Shown here in pieces: positions 8,335 through 18,427 of a stretch of 64,000 bases of DNA. Origin of the DNA: Bariatricus massiliensis (GTDB lineage: Bacteria; Bacillota; Clostridia; Lachnospirales; Lachnospiraceae). Within the stretch, counting starts at the first letter, position 1. Every line of letters starts with the position of its first letter. The notes beneath the pieces were generated by a model. The model saw nothing but the letters and a program-made list of their open reading frames with translations. It searched no databases and was not told the DNA's origin. The DNA lies in NCBI RefSeq assembly GCF_900086725.1, contig NZ_LT574838.1, positions 374,986 to 438,985 of the forward strand. Reading direction: 5' to 3'. The position numbers and the translations under genes were made by a program.

Positions 8335-10233
8335 TCAGAGAAGTCCTTTGATATATTCCACCGTCCCGTCGACGCTCATCCCCGTCTCCTCTGGCCTTCC
8401 AATCACAACAAGAACCGCCCCTGTGGCATTTGCCGCCTCTGCTTTTTCCAGAAATCCCCCGGCCTTTCCGCTCTCCTTTGTGACAAAGTATTTGGCCTTC
8501 GTCTCCCGCAGCATAAGCGTATTCATTTCCTTTGAGAAGGGCCCCTGCATGGCAATCAGATGGGCGCCCTGAAATCCCAGCGCCACACTGGCCTCCACCG
8601 CCTCTTTCGTGGACAGCACCCTCGCATAGCACCTCTCCCGGTAGTCCGGTATCTCCGTGTAACGCCTCAGCTCCTTACTCCCGGTAGATAGGAAGATATT
8701 GCCCTCCGTCGCCTTCAAATACTCCACCGCCTCGCCCACAGATTTTTTCCAGACCATGCGCTCCCGGGCTTTTCCGCCGATGCCGCCCTGTTCCCTCAGG
8801 CAGCGCAAATACGCCGTCCCGCAGGCCGTACAGGCGGCGCTGATATTTTTCGTCACCTCACAGGCATAGGGGTGGGTGGCGTCCACTACAAGGTGGATGT
8901 CCTGCTCTCTTATGAAGCTCTCTATCGCCTGCTCATCCATTCTGCCCGCGGTCACATGGATTGCCTCCGGCGAAGCGCCGGACAGGATACATTCCTTTCC
9001 GTATTCCGTGGCCGTGCTCACCCAGATATCCACCGGCAGTCCTGCCAGCTTTTCGCTCACAAGCCTGCCCTCCGTCGTGCCCGCGAAAATCAAAATGCGC
9101 AGACATTTTTTCACGAGCGCAAATGCAGCGCCTTCCGTGCACAGTTTCGGCTGTATCAGACGCCCCCGTGGGCAGGCAAGCCGCGCAGCTCTCTCGCACA
9201 CATTGTCCACGCCCACCGTCTGACGCACGAACTTTGAGCGGCTGCTGACTTCCTTTACGGCCTGCAGTTCCTCCGCCGAATAGGTATAAAAGGGTATGCC
9301 ATACTTGTCCACAAGCTCCAGAATTCCCGCCTCATCCCTTTTTAAGTCAATGCTGGCAAAGGCAGCCACGTCCTTTATCCCGGCGCCATTGGCTTCTAGC
9401 ACCTTCCAAAGCCCGGCTTCCAGCAGTTCCTTCTTGGCGCCCCTGCGGCAGCCTATTCCCACGACGATTCCGGACGGACTTTGAGGCAGCTCATCTGATG
9501 CCAAAGTGTTCTCGCCTTCCTTCCACAAGAAAAGGATTCTTCTCGTACCTCCTTTTTCTTGAAGCGCTCTCGCAGTGTGGTAATCTGCCACAGCGATTCC
9601 GTACACATAATGCTCCAGCTCCTTCAGGGAACTGCAGATATACACTCCCTCTGCTCCCCAAGTCAAAAACTGCTCCTTCAAATCTCTGAATGGCTCTTCC
9701 TCATGGAAGAATATGCCCACCTCACTCCCATCCAGAATAGAGGCGGATATCTCTCTTGCAATCTTTCTATCGCTGATTGTCAGTCCATTCTTTGTGGCAA
9801 AAACGTCGACCGCGAATTTTTCCTGTACGTCTGTAGCTGTCGTGATTACAGGCACAGCCCCTGTACATTCCGCCGCTTTTCTTGCAATTTCCACCGCACC
9901 ACCAACATGGCCTGACAGGAGTGGGATTGCAAACGAGCCTTTTTCATCCATCACGACCACCGGGGAATCCGTGAACTTATCCCGCACCCACGGTGCCGTA
10001 TAGCGCACGGCAATCCCTGCGGCACCGATGAAAAGGAACGCTGCCCGTCCCCATAAACTGCCAATCCACGTACTTACATCCTCGGGAAGTTTCAAAAGCC
10101 CGTGTTTCTCCGCCAAACGCTCTATACAGTACCCTTCGCAGGCGTTTCCCCCACCGGCAAGCTTCCTGCACAATGTCTCGTTCAGCCGGCTGCCGGACTC
10201 TGTAAAGCTAATTATGATTATCGTTTTATCCAC
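8335..10233 (-). CDS. cbiG-cbiJ: Fusion of cobalt-precorrin-5A hydrolase and cobalt-precorrin-6A reductase
   Basis: A 632-residue two-enzyme protein. Residues 1 to about 375 are CbiG: an N-terminal domain with LLSGHVGGA (105-113), and a C-terminal CbiG domain starting at VVGIGCRRG (257-265). CbiG opens the lactone ring and releases acetaldehyde. From about residue 377, LRILIFAGTTEGR begins a complete CbiJ/CobK reductase with an NAD(P)H-binding fold. The two act at separate steps, so the fusion joins nearby reactions. The start is a GTG at 10233 with AAGGAAG upstream. It begins 52 bases after the hybrid kinase and precedes cobO. Confidence 0.94.
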   Translation of the reverse strand: MDKTIIIISFTESGSRLNETLCRKLAGGGNACEGYCIERLAEKHGLLKLPEDVSTWIGSLWGRAAFLFIGAAGIAVRYTAPWVRDKFTDSPVVVMDEKGSFAIPLLSGHVGGAVEIARKAAECTGAVPVITTATDVQEKFAVDVFATKNGLTISDRKIAREISASILDGSEVGIFFHEEEPFRDLKEQFLTWGAEGVYICSSLKELEHYVYGIAVADYHTARALQEKGGTRRILFLWKEGENTLASDELPQSPSGIVVGIGCRRGAKKELLEAGLWKVLEANGAGIKDVAAFASIDLKRDEAGILELVDKYGIPFYTYSAEELQAVKEVSSRSKFVRQTVGVDNVCERAARLACPRGRLIQPKLCTEGAAFALVKKCLRILIFAGTTEGRLVSEKLAGLPVDIWVSTATEYGKECILSGASPEAIHVTAGRMDEQAIESFIREQDIHLVVDATHPYACEVTKNISAACTACGTAYLRCLREQGGIGGKARERMVWKKSVGEAVEYLKATEGNIFLSTGSKELRRYTEIPDYRERCYARVLSTKEAVEASVALGFQGAHLIAMQGPFSKEMNTLMLRETKAKYFVTKESGKAGGFLEKAEAANATGAVLVVIGRPEETGMSVDGTVEYIKGLL

Positions 10234-10285
10234 TTATCCACTTCCTTCATCCCATCCCCGCCAGATATTAAATATCCGGCTGCTG

Positions 10286-13200
10286 TCAGTCTATCCAGTG
10301 CCTAAGCACCTCGAGAAGCCTCTTAATATCCAAAGGCTTGGCTACATGCTCGTTCATTCCCGCCTGTCTGCTGCGATAGGCGTCATCCGCAAAGGCATTT
10401 GCAGTAAGCGCAATAATCGGAATGTCAGACGCGTCGGGTCGCTTCCCATCCTGTCCCATTTTCCGGATTGCCATAGACGCTTCGTACCCATTCATGACCG
10501 GCATCTGAATATCCATCAATATCAATGAATAAGTCCCCGGAGGATTGTCCCTGAACCGCTCTACCGCCTCTTTACCGTCTGACGCGCACACCGTTTGAAG
10601 TCCCGCTATCCCCAGCAGTTCCTGTGCAATTTCTCTGTTGATGTCGTTGTCCTCCACCAACAGGATGCAAGTATCAGGCTTAAATTCCGTTTTCTTGGTA
10701 CTGCTGTTCCACTCTGTTTCTTCCTGTGCAGGCTTCTCCTCTCCCACAAGTTTTAAGAAAATAGTCACACGGAATTTAGAGCCACAGTCTATTTTGCTCT
10801 CGACTTCTATCGTGCCATTCATCATCTGAACCAGATTGGAAGTGATTGCCATGCCAAGCCCGGTTCCCTGTACTTGAGCCACACGGGAGTCCTCTGCCCG
10901 CTCAAAAGGAACGAACAAATTGTCTAAAAATTCGGGCGGCATGCCGATACCATTATCCTCCACCACAATCTCAAAACAACCGACTCCATTTCTGGCCGAG
11001 GTCTTCTCTGCCGCACTCAGCGTAATATATCCCCCATCCTGTGTATACTTCATAGCATTGGATAGAAGATTCAGGAGAATCTGCTGGACTCTCATCGTAT
11101 CCCCGTACACCAAATCATTCTTTATATCAATCTTCACCGTAAGCTGCTGCTCTTTCGCTTCCATGTCAGGGCGCATAATCTGCTCTACTGTATGCACCAT
11201 GTCACTGAAATAAAAACGATTCTCGGCTAAGCTGACATTGCCCGACTCAATCTTTGACATATCCAGAACTTCGTTAATCAACCCTAGCAGATGCTGTCCT
11301 GATACATGTATCTTACCGAGACAGTCCATAAGCTTCTCTCTGTTATCTAAATAATTTTCCGCGATAGTGGCCATCCCCATAATCGCGTTCATCGGCGTGC
11401 GGATATCGTGGCTCATTCTGGAGAGAAATTCCGACTTGGCAAGGTTGGCGTGCCTCGCCCCCTCATAGGCTTCCTCCAGCGCGCGCTTGGCAGCCCTCTC
11501 TTCTTCCCGGTACTCCAGCTCCAGTTTCTTTTCTTCACTGACATTGCGAAGCGTGATAATGGCCGTTCTAATGTCAGAATTTTCTATATTGATAGGTTGA
11601 ATCTCCAGACGAAGCCATGACGTGCTGAGTCCGTCTTTGGCATCTTGCCTGAACTCCATCTGCATATCTCCGCTTATATCAGAAAACTGCCCAAGCAGAC
11701 GTTCCCTGCCGCAGAGCTCCGCCATTTTTTCTCTTTTATCTTCCTCCGTATAATACAAAAGACGGCTGCATAAATCGGCAGAATACTTGCCTACCCTCGG
11801 AAATTCCATGCTGTCGCCGGCCTGAGGAAGTCTCACAGCATAATATTGGTCTTTATTCAAATCCACATAGAAGATACTGACAAACACTCCGCTGATTGCC
11901 TGAAGAGCCGATTGGCTCATATGCAGCCGCTCACTATTTTCAGAAAGTGTTTCCTTCATGCTGTGAATATTGCGGATTGTCCCCACCACACGGCCCGGCC
12001 TGTGCCCGTCGGCGATAAGCCGTCCGCTCACCCGGTGCCAGCGATAATCGCCCACGTCACTTTCCGGACGCTGAAGCCGGACCTCGAACATCTCAGCCCT
12101 GCCGTTACATATATTGTCCACCACTATCTGGACATCTTCAGGATGTATGATCACGCCCTGCGCTAATACATGGGTATATCCGGGAATCTCCCTCTGGATG
12201 ACCCCCTGCCCCGGCTGGGGTTCATAAGCGATGAACCGGTCCTCATCCATCAGGTACTCAAACATGACGTCAGAGCTGGACTCCATTGCCACACGGTACA
12301 TTTCCTGCTCCCTGTCCAACTGCTGTTGAAGCGTTTTCCGCTCAGTTATATCAATGATTGTCCGTTGGATAACCGCCTCTCCACTCTCGGTAAAATCCAC
12401 GATCATATTTGTACATTCCAGCCAATGCAGCGAACCGTCACGCCACCTCGCCCTGTACTCTCTGTCCTGCCGGTCCCCCTCTTCGTGAAGCATATTATAA
12501 GTCTGCCTCAGCATATCCTGATCTTCCTCCAGAACGTTGCCCATCACCCCGCCATTCCAGTCTTTCATTCCCTCTTCACGGCTGCTGTACCCCAGCAGTG
12601 ACAGAGCGGCACGGTTGATAGAAATCAATCTGTACTCTCCGTTATGGCCATGAACAAACCGGATAATACCACAAGGGATGGAATTGTAAATACTGTTAAG
12701 AAGCTGTGTCTGCTCCCTTAGACGCTGGGCGTCATTTTCGGCCTGTGTCACGTCCAGATACAGACTGTTGACCATCCAATTACCTTCCGAATCCTGTGCT
12801 TTTTTGCCGCTGTCAATAATCCATTTCAGACTGCCGTCCTTACAACGGATGCGGTAGCGCGTGGCATAGGAAAGGCCGCCGTCCCGGAAAGCCTCTTCAC
12901 AGTCGGCAAGGGCATGTTCCAGATCCGGCGGATACACTGCCCCCACTGCCGTCCCGCCGGTAACCTCCATGAATTCTTCCACGGTATACCCGAACAGTGC
13001 CGCGGCTTCCTTGCTAACAAAAGCAAAGGAATAGGTGTCGTCATCGTTGCTGATTTTAAGCCCGCCCGCTATAGATGACATGATGACTTCCAGCTGACGG
13101 TTCTGCTGTATCGTTTCTGCCTCCAGCACCTTCAGCCGTTCTTGAACATAGTCGTAAGACTGTTTCCCTATTTTGTCAGGAAACGCTTCCCCGCCTATCA

Positions 13201-13621
13201 TCTCCTGATACGGATTGGAACAGTGGATATGGGAGCACAACAGTCCCTCCTCAAATTCCTTAAATACAAAGGTCACTCTCTGATGTACCTTCAGGTACAT
13301 TTCGACCCCCGGCGCCGTAGCAATCCACATACGTCCCGACACGACATAGATTCCCCGCTCCAACTCAATGGCCTCGTATTCCTCATCCCAGATAACACAT
13401 TCCGGGATAGCCCCTTCAAATCCCGAGAAAGCTTCAACGGCATTATCACGCCCTGCTATATACTGTTCCTCTCCCGCGCCAATCCAAGTGAACTGAGGCG
13501 CAAATAACTCCGCCACACTATTAAAATCTCTGTCACAATAATGCAAATGCATCAAACGGCTGGCAAGTATTTTCACTTCCTCCGATTGTTGTATAGCTGT
13601 ACTCTCGCTCCCTTTTACCAA
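10286..13621 (-). CDS. Soluble hybrid histidine kinase with NTF2-like and PAS domains
   Basis: A 1111-residue hybrid kinase without an evident membrane helix, so probably cytoplasmic. The order is: an NTF2/SnoaL-like domain (about 15-140, FNSVAELFAPQFTWIG), a short coiled linker, three or four PAS-like domains (about 170-295, 305-430, 440-560, 575-700), HisKA with phosphorylatable His738 in SRMSHDIRTPMNAIM, HATPase (N box NLLSNAMKYT; DNGIGMP; GTGLGMAI), and a receiver with Asp1037 (LILMDIQMP). The start appears to be TTG at 13621 with AAGGCGG upstream; the next Met would cut into the NTF2 domain. No output domain or partner regulator is adjacent. The ligand is unknown. Confidence 0.88.
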   Translation of the reverse strand: MVKGSESTAIQQSEEVKILASRLMHLHYCDRDFNSVAELFAPQFTWIGAGEEQYIAGRDNAVEAFSGFEGAIPECVIWDEEYEAIELERGIYVVSGRMWIATAPGVEMYLKVHQRVTFVFKEFEEGLLCSHIHCSNPYQEMIGGEAFPDKIGKQSYDYVQERLKVLEAETIQQNRQLEVIMSSIAGGLKISNDDDTYSFAFVSKEAAALFGYTVEEFMEVTGGTAVGAVYPPDLEHALADCEEAFRDGGLSYATRYRIRCKDGSLKWIIDSGKKAQDSEGNWMVNSLYLDVTQAENDAQRLREQTQLLNSIYNSIPCGIIRFVHGHNGEYRLISINRAALSLLGYSSREEGMKDWNGGVMGNVLEEDQDMLRQTYNMLHEEGDRQDREYRARWRDGSLHWLECTNMIVDFTESGEAVIQRTIIDITERKTLQQQLDREQEMYRVAMESSSDVMFEYLMDEDRFIAYEPQPGQGVIQREIPGYTHVLAQGVIIHPEDVQIVVDNICNGRAEMFEVRLQRPESDVGDYRWHRVSGRLIADGHRPGRVVGTIRNIHSMKETLSENSERLHMSQSALQAISGVFVSIFYVDLNKDQYYAVRLPQAGDSMEFPRVGKYSADLCSRLLYYTEEDKREKMAELCGRERLLGQFSDISGDMQMEFRQDAKDGLSTSWLRLEIQPINIENSDIRTAIITLRNVSEEKKLELEYREEERAAKRALEEAYEGARHANLAKSEFLSRMSHDIRTPMNAIMGMATIAENYLDNREKLMDCLGKIHVSGQHLLGLINEVLDMSKIESGNVSLAENRFYFSDMVHTVEQIMRPDMEAKEQQLTVKIDIKNDLVYGDTMRVQQILLNLLSNAMKYTQDGGYITLSAAEKTSARNGVGCFEIVVEDNGIGMPPEFLDNLFVPFERAEDSRVAQVQGTGLGMAITSNLVQMMNGTIEVESKIDCGSKFRVTIFLKLVGEEKPAQEETEWNSSTKKTEFKPDTCILLVEDNDINREIAQELLGIAGLQTVCASDGKEAVERFRDNPPGTYSLILMDIQMPVMNGYEASMAIRKMGQDGKRPDASDIPIIALTANAFADDAYRSRQAGMNEHVAKPLDIKRLLEVLRHWID

Positions 13622-13723
13622 CTTGTCGCCCGCCTTTCTCCCATAACTTTATCTTTCACAGCCCAACTATTTCTGCTATTTCACAGTATAACAAACCACA
13701 ATCAAAATATCAATTTTCCCAAT

Positions 13724-13771
13724 CAAAAAAGCAGGAAACTGCCGCGCGAGCCGCCACAAAGTTTCCTGCTT
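13724..13771 (-). terminator. Terminator after the BceAB-type operon
   Basis: On the minus strand, AGCAGGAAACT pairs with AGTTTCCTGCT and is followed by TTTTTT. It lies about 60 bases after the permease stop and separates this operon from the hybrid kinase gene. Confidence 0.85.
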
Positions 13772-13829
13772 GATAATAATCATATTGCTAGACCAATACA
13801 TGAGCCATGTACAGTAGCCAGTACACCGT

Positions 13830-15866
13830 TTAAAACTTAAGTATCCGCCGGCTCCCCAGATAGGTGGTGATGAAATACACCAGATATACTATCCCAACAA
13901 GCAGTGCGCCCGCTCCTATGATAATCGCCATGGCGCGGATGGGAAACCCTTCAAAATATCGGAAGACAAGAGCTATCACTACCGCAGAATTGATGATTGC
14001 CACGAACATAGGCATCCCGAAGTGAACCCTAAGCTGCTTTGAAAGTGAACGCTTCATGTCTTTTGAAGAAACTCCTAATTTCCTCAGCAGACCGTACCGC
14101 TCTTCATTATCTGAAGAGTGTGTCAACTGCTGCAGCGCCAGAACCGCGCCGGACGTAATAAGGAATGTAATTCCTAGATACAAACCTAGGTAAGTCATTA
14201 GCAGATTGTCAGCTGTTATGGATACCGTCACTTCCTCTGCCGACATCAGATGGAAAGAATCCGAATTTGCTTTATACCACTTGTCATACAGCAATTCATT
14301 GCCAGTCTTCGTATCTCCTGAAAAATTGAAATTCAAAACCCAGTTCCTCGGCGTAAGGCCTTCTGTCAATTCCTGCGGCACTATGATAGTTCCCTGATCC
14401 ACAAGTACATTCTTGTTTTCCAACGCCCGATGGTAAATTCCATTCTCTTTCAGAGACAGGCTTCTCTCTCCCAATATTAAAGCCCGAGGATTTTTTGCAA
14501 AGGCTTTAACGGCCTCCTCAATTGGCGGAAATGCATAAACTACTGCAAAGTTATCATTTTCCAGTTCAACCGGTTCCACGCCCTGCAACGCCATAATGCG
14601 GTTATAATCGTCCACCCCGATTATCGCAAGTGGATAATCCATAGGTTCATCTTCCATATTTTGCTTTCTATCCGGAGCTTCCTCTTTATCCCCTGTCAAA
14701 AAACTGGAAGTAACGGCAGGCGTTTGGTATATCCAGCTGGATTCGTAAGATTCAGACACATCTTCAATCTCAAACCCAGTGTTCCTAAGCGCCTCCATGG
14801 GATTACTATAAAGTGTTTCTGATTCTCCCAACGCATAATAAATCGTTCCGTCATACGGAGTGGCATTTTCAATACCATTCATAACATATTTTCCCAATCC
14901 CGGACCCAGAATCGTGAGAGACAGCGACAAGAACAAAAGTATAGAAATCATTGCCCCCGAGCGTCCCTCGGATTTTATGCGGGAAGCAAACTGGCTTGTG
15001 GTAAAAATATTGATTCCCTTGAAATAAGAGAATTTATTTTTCTTCATTATCACGACCATTACACTGAGCGCTGATGAAAAAAAGAATATAGTACCGACAA
15101 TCAGCATAAGTCCACCCACGCCCAAAGCCGACGCCAAAGCTTGATCAGCCTTGATATAGATATAGGCATAACCCCCTAAAATCAACGCGGCAGCGAGGAC
15201 TGCAGTCATAAATTTCCTCAAATATTTTCCTTCTTGATTGGTTTCATTTTTCCGTTCCGCATAGAGCATATCCAGCAGGCTCATTTTCTTCAATTCCCGC
15301 ACGTTAAAAAGGTGGACGAAGAAAAATAGAACTCCAAAAAAGACTACGCTCAGTATAATTGCTTTGAATGATATCATAAACCGGTACGATTCAAGACTCA
15401 ATCCAGCCAGTTTTGCCGTGATAAGCGATAAAACCTGTGCCGCGAACACCCCCATGACCAGCCCTGCAGCCAACGACATCACCCCTATCCGCAATGTCTC
15501 TTTCATGAGCAGCTTGTTCAACATACTGCGCTCCATCCCCAAAGTAGCGTAGATGCCCATCTCCTTTTTACGTCTTTTCAGCAGAAAACGATTGGCATAT
15601 ACTACAAGTGCTCCCATGATACAGCATACGATCAGAGAGAAGGCTGTCAATATACTGGAAGAAAAAGCGAGATAACTCAATCTGTCCTCCAGCCCCAATG
15701 AGGCGAACTGCGTACTGACGGAATTAAAACTGTAGAACAGACAGACGGAAAGCATCAGCGTAAAAAAGTAAATATTATAGTTTTTTGCGCTTTTTCTTAC
15801 ATTTCTCGCTGCTAATTCATCGAATATCGAAGAAGATACTGTATGTTTCACTTTCTTAGAAGGCAT
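13830..15866 (-). CDS. BceB-type ABC transporter permease
   Basis: A 678-residue FtsX-family permease with ten predicted helices and a large external domain of roughly 200 residues between helices VII and VIII, as in BceB/VraG. These transporters confer resistance to cell-wall-active peptides and also act as the sensor for their kinase. The ATG at 15866 is used because AGGAGG lies 11 bases upstream; the GTG at 15878 falls directly on the ribosome site. The start overlaps the end of the ATPase gene by 11 bases. The peptide recognised cannot be read from sequence. Confidence 0.9.
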   Translation of the reverse strand: MPSKKVKHTVSSSIFDELAARNVRKSAKNYNIYFFTLMLSVCLFYSFNSVSTQFASLGLEDRLSYLAFSSSILTAFSLIVCCIMGALVVYANRFLLKRRKKEMGIYATLGMERSMLNKLLMKETLRIGVMSLAAGLVMGVFAAQVLSLITAKLAGLSLESYRFMISFKAIILSVVFFGVLFFFVHLFNVRELKKMSLLDMLYAERKNETNQEGKYLRKFMTAVLAAALILGGYAYIYIKADQALASALGVGGLMLIVGTIFFFSSALSVMVVIMKKNKFSYFKGINIFTTSQFASRIKSEGRSGAMISILLFLSLSLTILGPGLGKYVMNGIENATPYDGTIYYALGESETLYSNPMEALRNTGFEIEDVSESYESSWIYQTPAVTSSFLTGDKEEAPDRKQNMEDEPMDYPLAIIGVDDYNRIMALQGVEPVELENDNFAVVYAFPPIEEAVKAFAKNPRALILGERSLSLKENGIYHRALENKNVLVDQGTIIVPQELTEGLTPRNWVLNFNFSGDTKTGNELLYDKWYKANSDSFHLMSAEEVTVSITADNLLMTYLGLYLGITFLITSGAVLALQQLTHSSDNEERYGLLRKLGVSSKDMKRSLSKQLRVHFGMPMFVAIINSAVVIALVFRYFEGFPIRAMAIIIGAGALLVGIVYLVYFITTYLGSRRILKF

Positions 15867-16623
15867 GACCTTTGTCACCTCCTAGAAATGAAATTACCTG
15901 CATGATTTCATCAAAAAATAATTTGCGGCTTTTAGCACCCCGCACAATTTCATTAAATATCTTTCCGTCTTTAATAAACAAGATTCTTTTACAATGACTT
16001 GCCGTAAACGCGTCATGCGTCACCATGAGAATCGTCGCTTCCTTTTTCTCATTCATCAGGCTCAGGCTATCCAGCAGCATTCCCGCCGACTTAGAATCCA
16101 ACGCGCCGGTAGGCTCATCTGCCAAAATCAAAGACGGTTTGGTCACAATGGCACGGGCACACGCAATACGCTGCTGCTGCCCTCCCGACATCTCATATGG
16201 ATATTTGTCCAGAATCGCGCTAATCTCTAGATCCGCCGCCACCTGCTCAATGAGCCTTGGTATGTTTCTTACCTCCACGCCATTTATGGCAAGCGCCAAC
16301 GCAATATTATCTCTGCCGTTCAAGGTGTCAAGCAAATTAAAATTTTGAAAAATAAATCCTAATTCTTCTCTCCTAAAACGTGCCAGCTTCTTCTCATTCA
16401 AAGATGTCACATCACGGCTATTGATAAATATTCGTCCTGCCGTGGCGTGGTCGATTGTGGAAATACAGTTGAGAAGCGTTGTCTTTCCGCTTCCTGACGC
16501 CCCCATGATACCTATATATTCTCCGCGCTGGACTTCAAAGCTGATATTGTCCACAGCCTTTGTGACAGCGCCCTTTGTTTTATAATATTTTTGTAAATTT
16601 TCAACTTTTAAAACAGGATTCAT
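15856..16623 (-). CDS. BceA-type ABC transporter ATPase
   Basis: A 255-residue ATPase with Walker A GASGSGKTTLL (about 41-51), signature MSGGQQQR and Walker B LILADEPTGALD, which is the MacB/LolD/BceA pattern. It would power the adjacent permease to free cell-wall intermediates from antimicrobial peptides. The ATG has AAGGAGG upstream. An 86-base gap separates it from the kinase gene, long enough for a promoter answering to the regulator next door, though I could not fix a clear -35/-10 there. Confidence 0.92.
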   Translation of the reverse strand: MNPVLKVENLQKYYKTKGAVTKAVDNISFEVQRGEYIGIMGASGSGKTTLLNCISTIDHATAGRIFINSRDVTSLNEKKLARFRREELGFIFQNFNLLDTLNGRDNIALALAINGVEVRNIPRLIEQVAADLEISAILDKYPYEMSGGQQQRIACARAIVTKPSLILADEPTGALDSKSAGMLLDSLSLMNEKKEATILMVTHDAFTASHCKRILFIKDGKIFNEIVRGAKSRKLFFDEIMQVISFLGGDKGHAF

Positions 16624-16709
16624 TTACGTTTCCCTCCTTCATTTGATGGGTACATTCTATCACGTCAATAAATCCGTTTCCACGTCACATCCTAACAGAA
16701 ATATTACAA

Positions 16710-17735
16710 TTATGAAATATTACTATTGATTTCTTCCGGTGCCACCGCTAAACGAAGGGAGACTACCGTTCCCTCGCCTACTTTTGAGGAGACGATAAGT
16801 TCTGTTCCTAATTTACGGCATAACGTATCACAGATGTATAAACCCATCCCCGTGGATTTGCCGTACTTCCTGCCATTTTCCCCGGTAAATCCTTTACGTC
16901 TCACCCTTTCTATGTCTTCCGGCGGTATCCCAATCCCATTATCTGCTATGGATAAAGTAATGGTTTTACCGGTGCGTGACGCAGAAAAGACAAGTTCTGC
17001 TTTCCTTTCATCTGTATGATATTTTATCCCGTTCGCTATAATTTGATTCAAAATAAAGTGTATCCATCTGGAATCCGTAAGAACCTCATAATCTAAATTT
17101 TCAAATCTGGGCGTCACTTTTTCCGCAATCATATACTTAGCCTGTCCCTTGATTGCTTTCATTACTAAGTCTTTGAGTGGAATAACACGCATTCTATAAT
17201 CACCGTTCAGACTGCTCCCCTTACTGTAATACAACATCTGCTCCACGAAGCCTTCCAATTTATCCATCTCTTCAGCAAGGCTCCTCGTTGTGTCGTCCCG
17301 GTTGTTTTCCATAATTAACCTGGATACCGCAATAGGAGTCTTTATCTCATGGGCCCAAGTCTCCACATAGTCCTTATATTCCTGAAGCTCCTGCTCATTA
17401 GCGGCAAGCCTGTCATTCATATATTTTTCATCTTTTTTTAATATCCGGCAGAGCAGCCGCCCCTCCAGAAAATTAGGCTCCTCCAGAAACTCCGATAGAT
17501 AGGATATCTCTTCCACTCCTTCCGTCGCTTCTAAAAGCCTGTCGTAGAAGCCTCTTCTTGCTGCATAGTCCTGAATAAGGATAAGAAAAAAGCCTGCAGC
17601 GTAGAATCCCTCTACCACGCAGGCAACAGCAAAAGGAGTTTCTATCAGCATCAAGAGCCCTCCTCCGCATATAAACACAATCACAAATATGACAACGGAC
17701 ACCCACTTATCAGCAACATACTCTATAAATCTCAT
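16710..17735 (-). CDS. BceS-type intramembrane-sensing histidine kinase
   Basis: A 341-residue kinase with two N-terminal helices (about 12-31 and 35-55) and almost no external loop, the mark of intramembrane-sensing kinases that take their signal from the partner transporter. His129 in ETWAHEIKTPIAVS is the phosphorylation site. The ATPase domain shows NQIIANGIKYH, DNGIGIP and STGMGLYI. Its ATG overlaps the regulator stop (ATGA). The BceB-type permease downstream is the expected partner. Confidence 0.91.
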   Translation of the reverse strand: MRFIEYVADKWVSVVIFVIVFICGGGLLMLIETPFAVACVVEGFYAAGFFLILIQDYAARRGFYDRLLEATEGVEEISYLSEFLEEPNFLEGRLLCRILKKDEKYMNDRLAANEQELQEYKDYVETWAHEIKTPIAVSRLIMENNRDDTTRSLAEEMDKLEGFVEQMLYYSKGSSLNGDYRMRVIPLKDLVMKAIKGQAKYMIAEKVTPRFENLDYEVLTDSRWIHFILNQIIANGIKYHTDERKAELVFSASRTGKTITLSIADNGIGIPPEDIERVRRKGFTGENGRKYGKSTGMGLYICDTLCRKLGTELIVSSKVGEGTVVSLRLAVAPEEINSNIS

Positions 17736-18397
17736 ACCATATACCCCTGTCCTCTTTTTGTTGTCAGATAATCAGAAATTCCCACATCCGCAAGCTTTTT
17801 CCGCAGGCGGTTTATATTGACCGTCAGCGTAGAGTCCTCAACGAACTCTTCCATCTCCCACAGTTCCTGAATAAGTTCATCCCTCGATACGATAGTTCCT
17901 TTATGCTCCATGAGACACCGCAGAATCCCCAATTCATTTTTAGTCAAATCCACACTCTGCTCTTTATGGACCGCTCTGCTTTTTCCAATATCCAAAGTCA
18001 GGCCTTTGTGCGTCATCATCAGGCTTCCCTTGCGCCCATGGCTCCGAACGAGGACCGCGGCTATATGCGCCAGAAGGATGTGGATATTATAGGGCTTCGT
18101 TATAAAATCATCCGCCCCTAGATTGAGACTCATCAGCTCATCCATATCACTGTCCGAACTGGTCACTACTATCACCGGGACTTCTGATACCTGCCTGAGC
18201 TTCCTGCAGATATAAAAACCATCATAGACCGGCAGGCCAAGATCCAGCAATACCAAATCCGGCGCTGCCTTGACAATATCTTCTGTTATCTGCTCAAACT
18301 GTTCTGCGAGTATACATTCATAGCCATTCTTCTCCAGTACGCTGCCCAGCTCTTCCCGCAGCCGTGGTTCATCCTCGACAATAAATATACGTTCCAT
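17732..18397 (-). CDS. BceR-type response regulator (OmpR family)
   Basis: A 221-residue response regulator. The receiver carries VEDE near residue 7 and the phospho-acceptor Asp52 in LVLLDLGLPVYDG; the C-terminal winged helix (about 125-221) includes LTKNELGILRCLMEHKG and the recognition region TLTVNINRLRKKL. It should activate the downstream ABC genes. AGGAGG precedes the ATG. It heads a four-gene unit (regulator, kinase, ATPase, permease). Confidence 0.92.
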   Translation of the reverse strand: MERIFIVEDEPRLREELGSVLEKNGYECILAEQFEQITEDIVKAAPDLVLLDLGLPVYDGFYICRKLRQVSEVPVIVVTSSDSDMDELMSLNLGADDFITKPYNIHILLAHIAAVLVRSHGRKGSLMMTHKGLTLDIGKSRAVHKEQSVDLTKNELGILRCLMEHKGTIVSRDELIQELWEMEEFVEDSTLTVNINRLRKKLADVGISDYLTTKRGQGYMV

Positions 18398-18427
18398 GTC
18401 ACTCCTCCTGTCAGCTTTGCATTTAGG

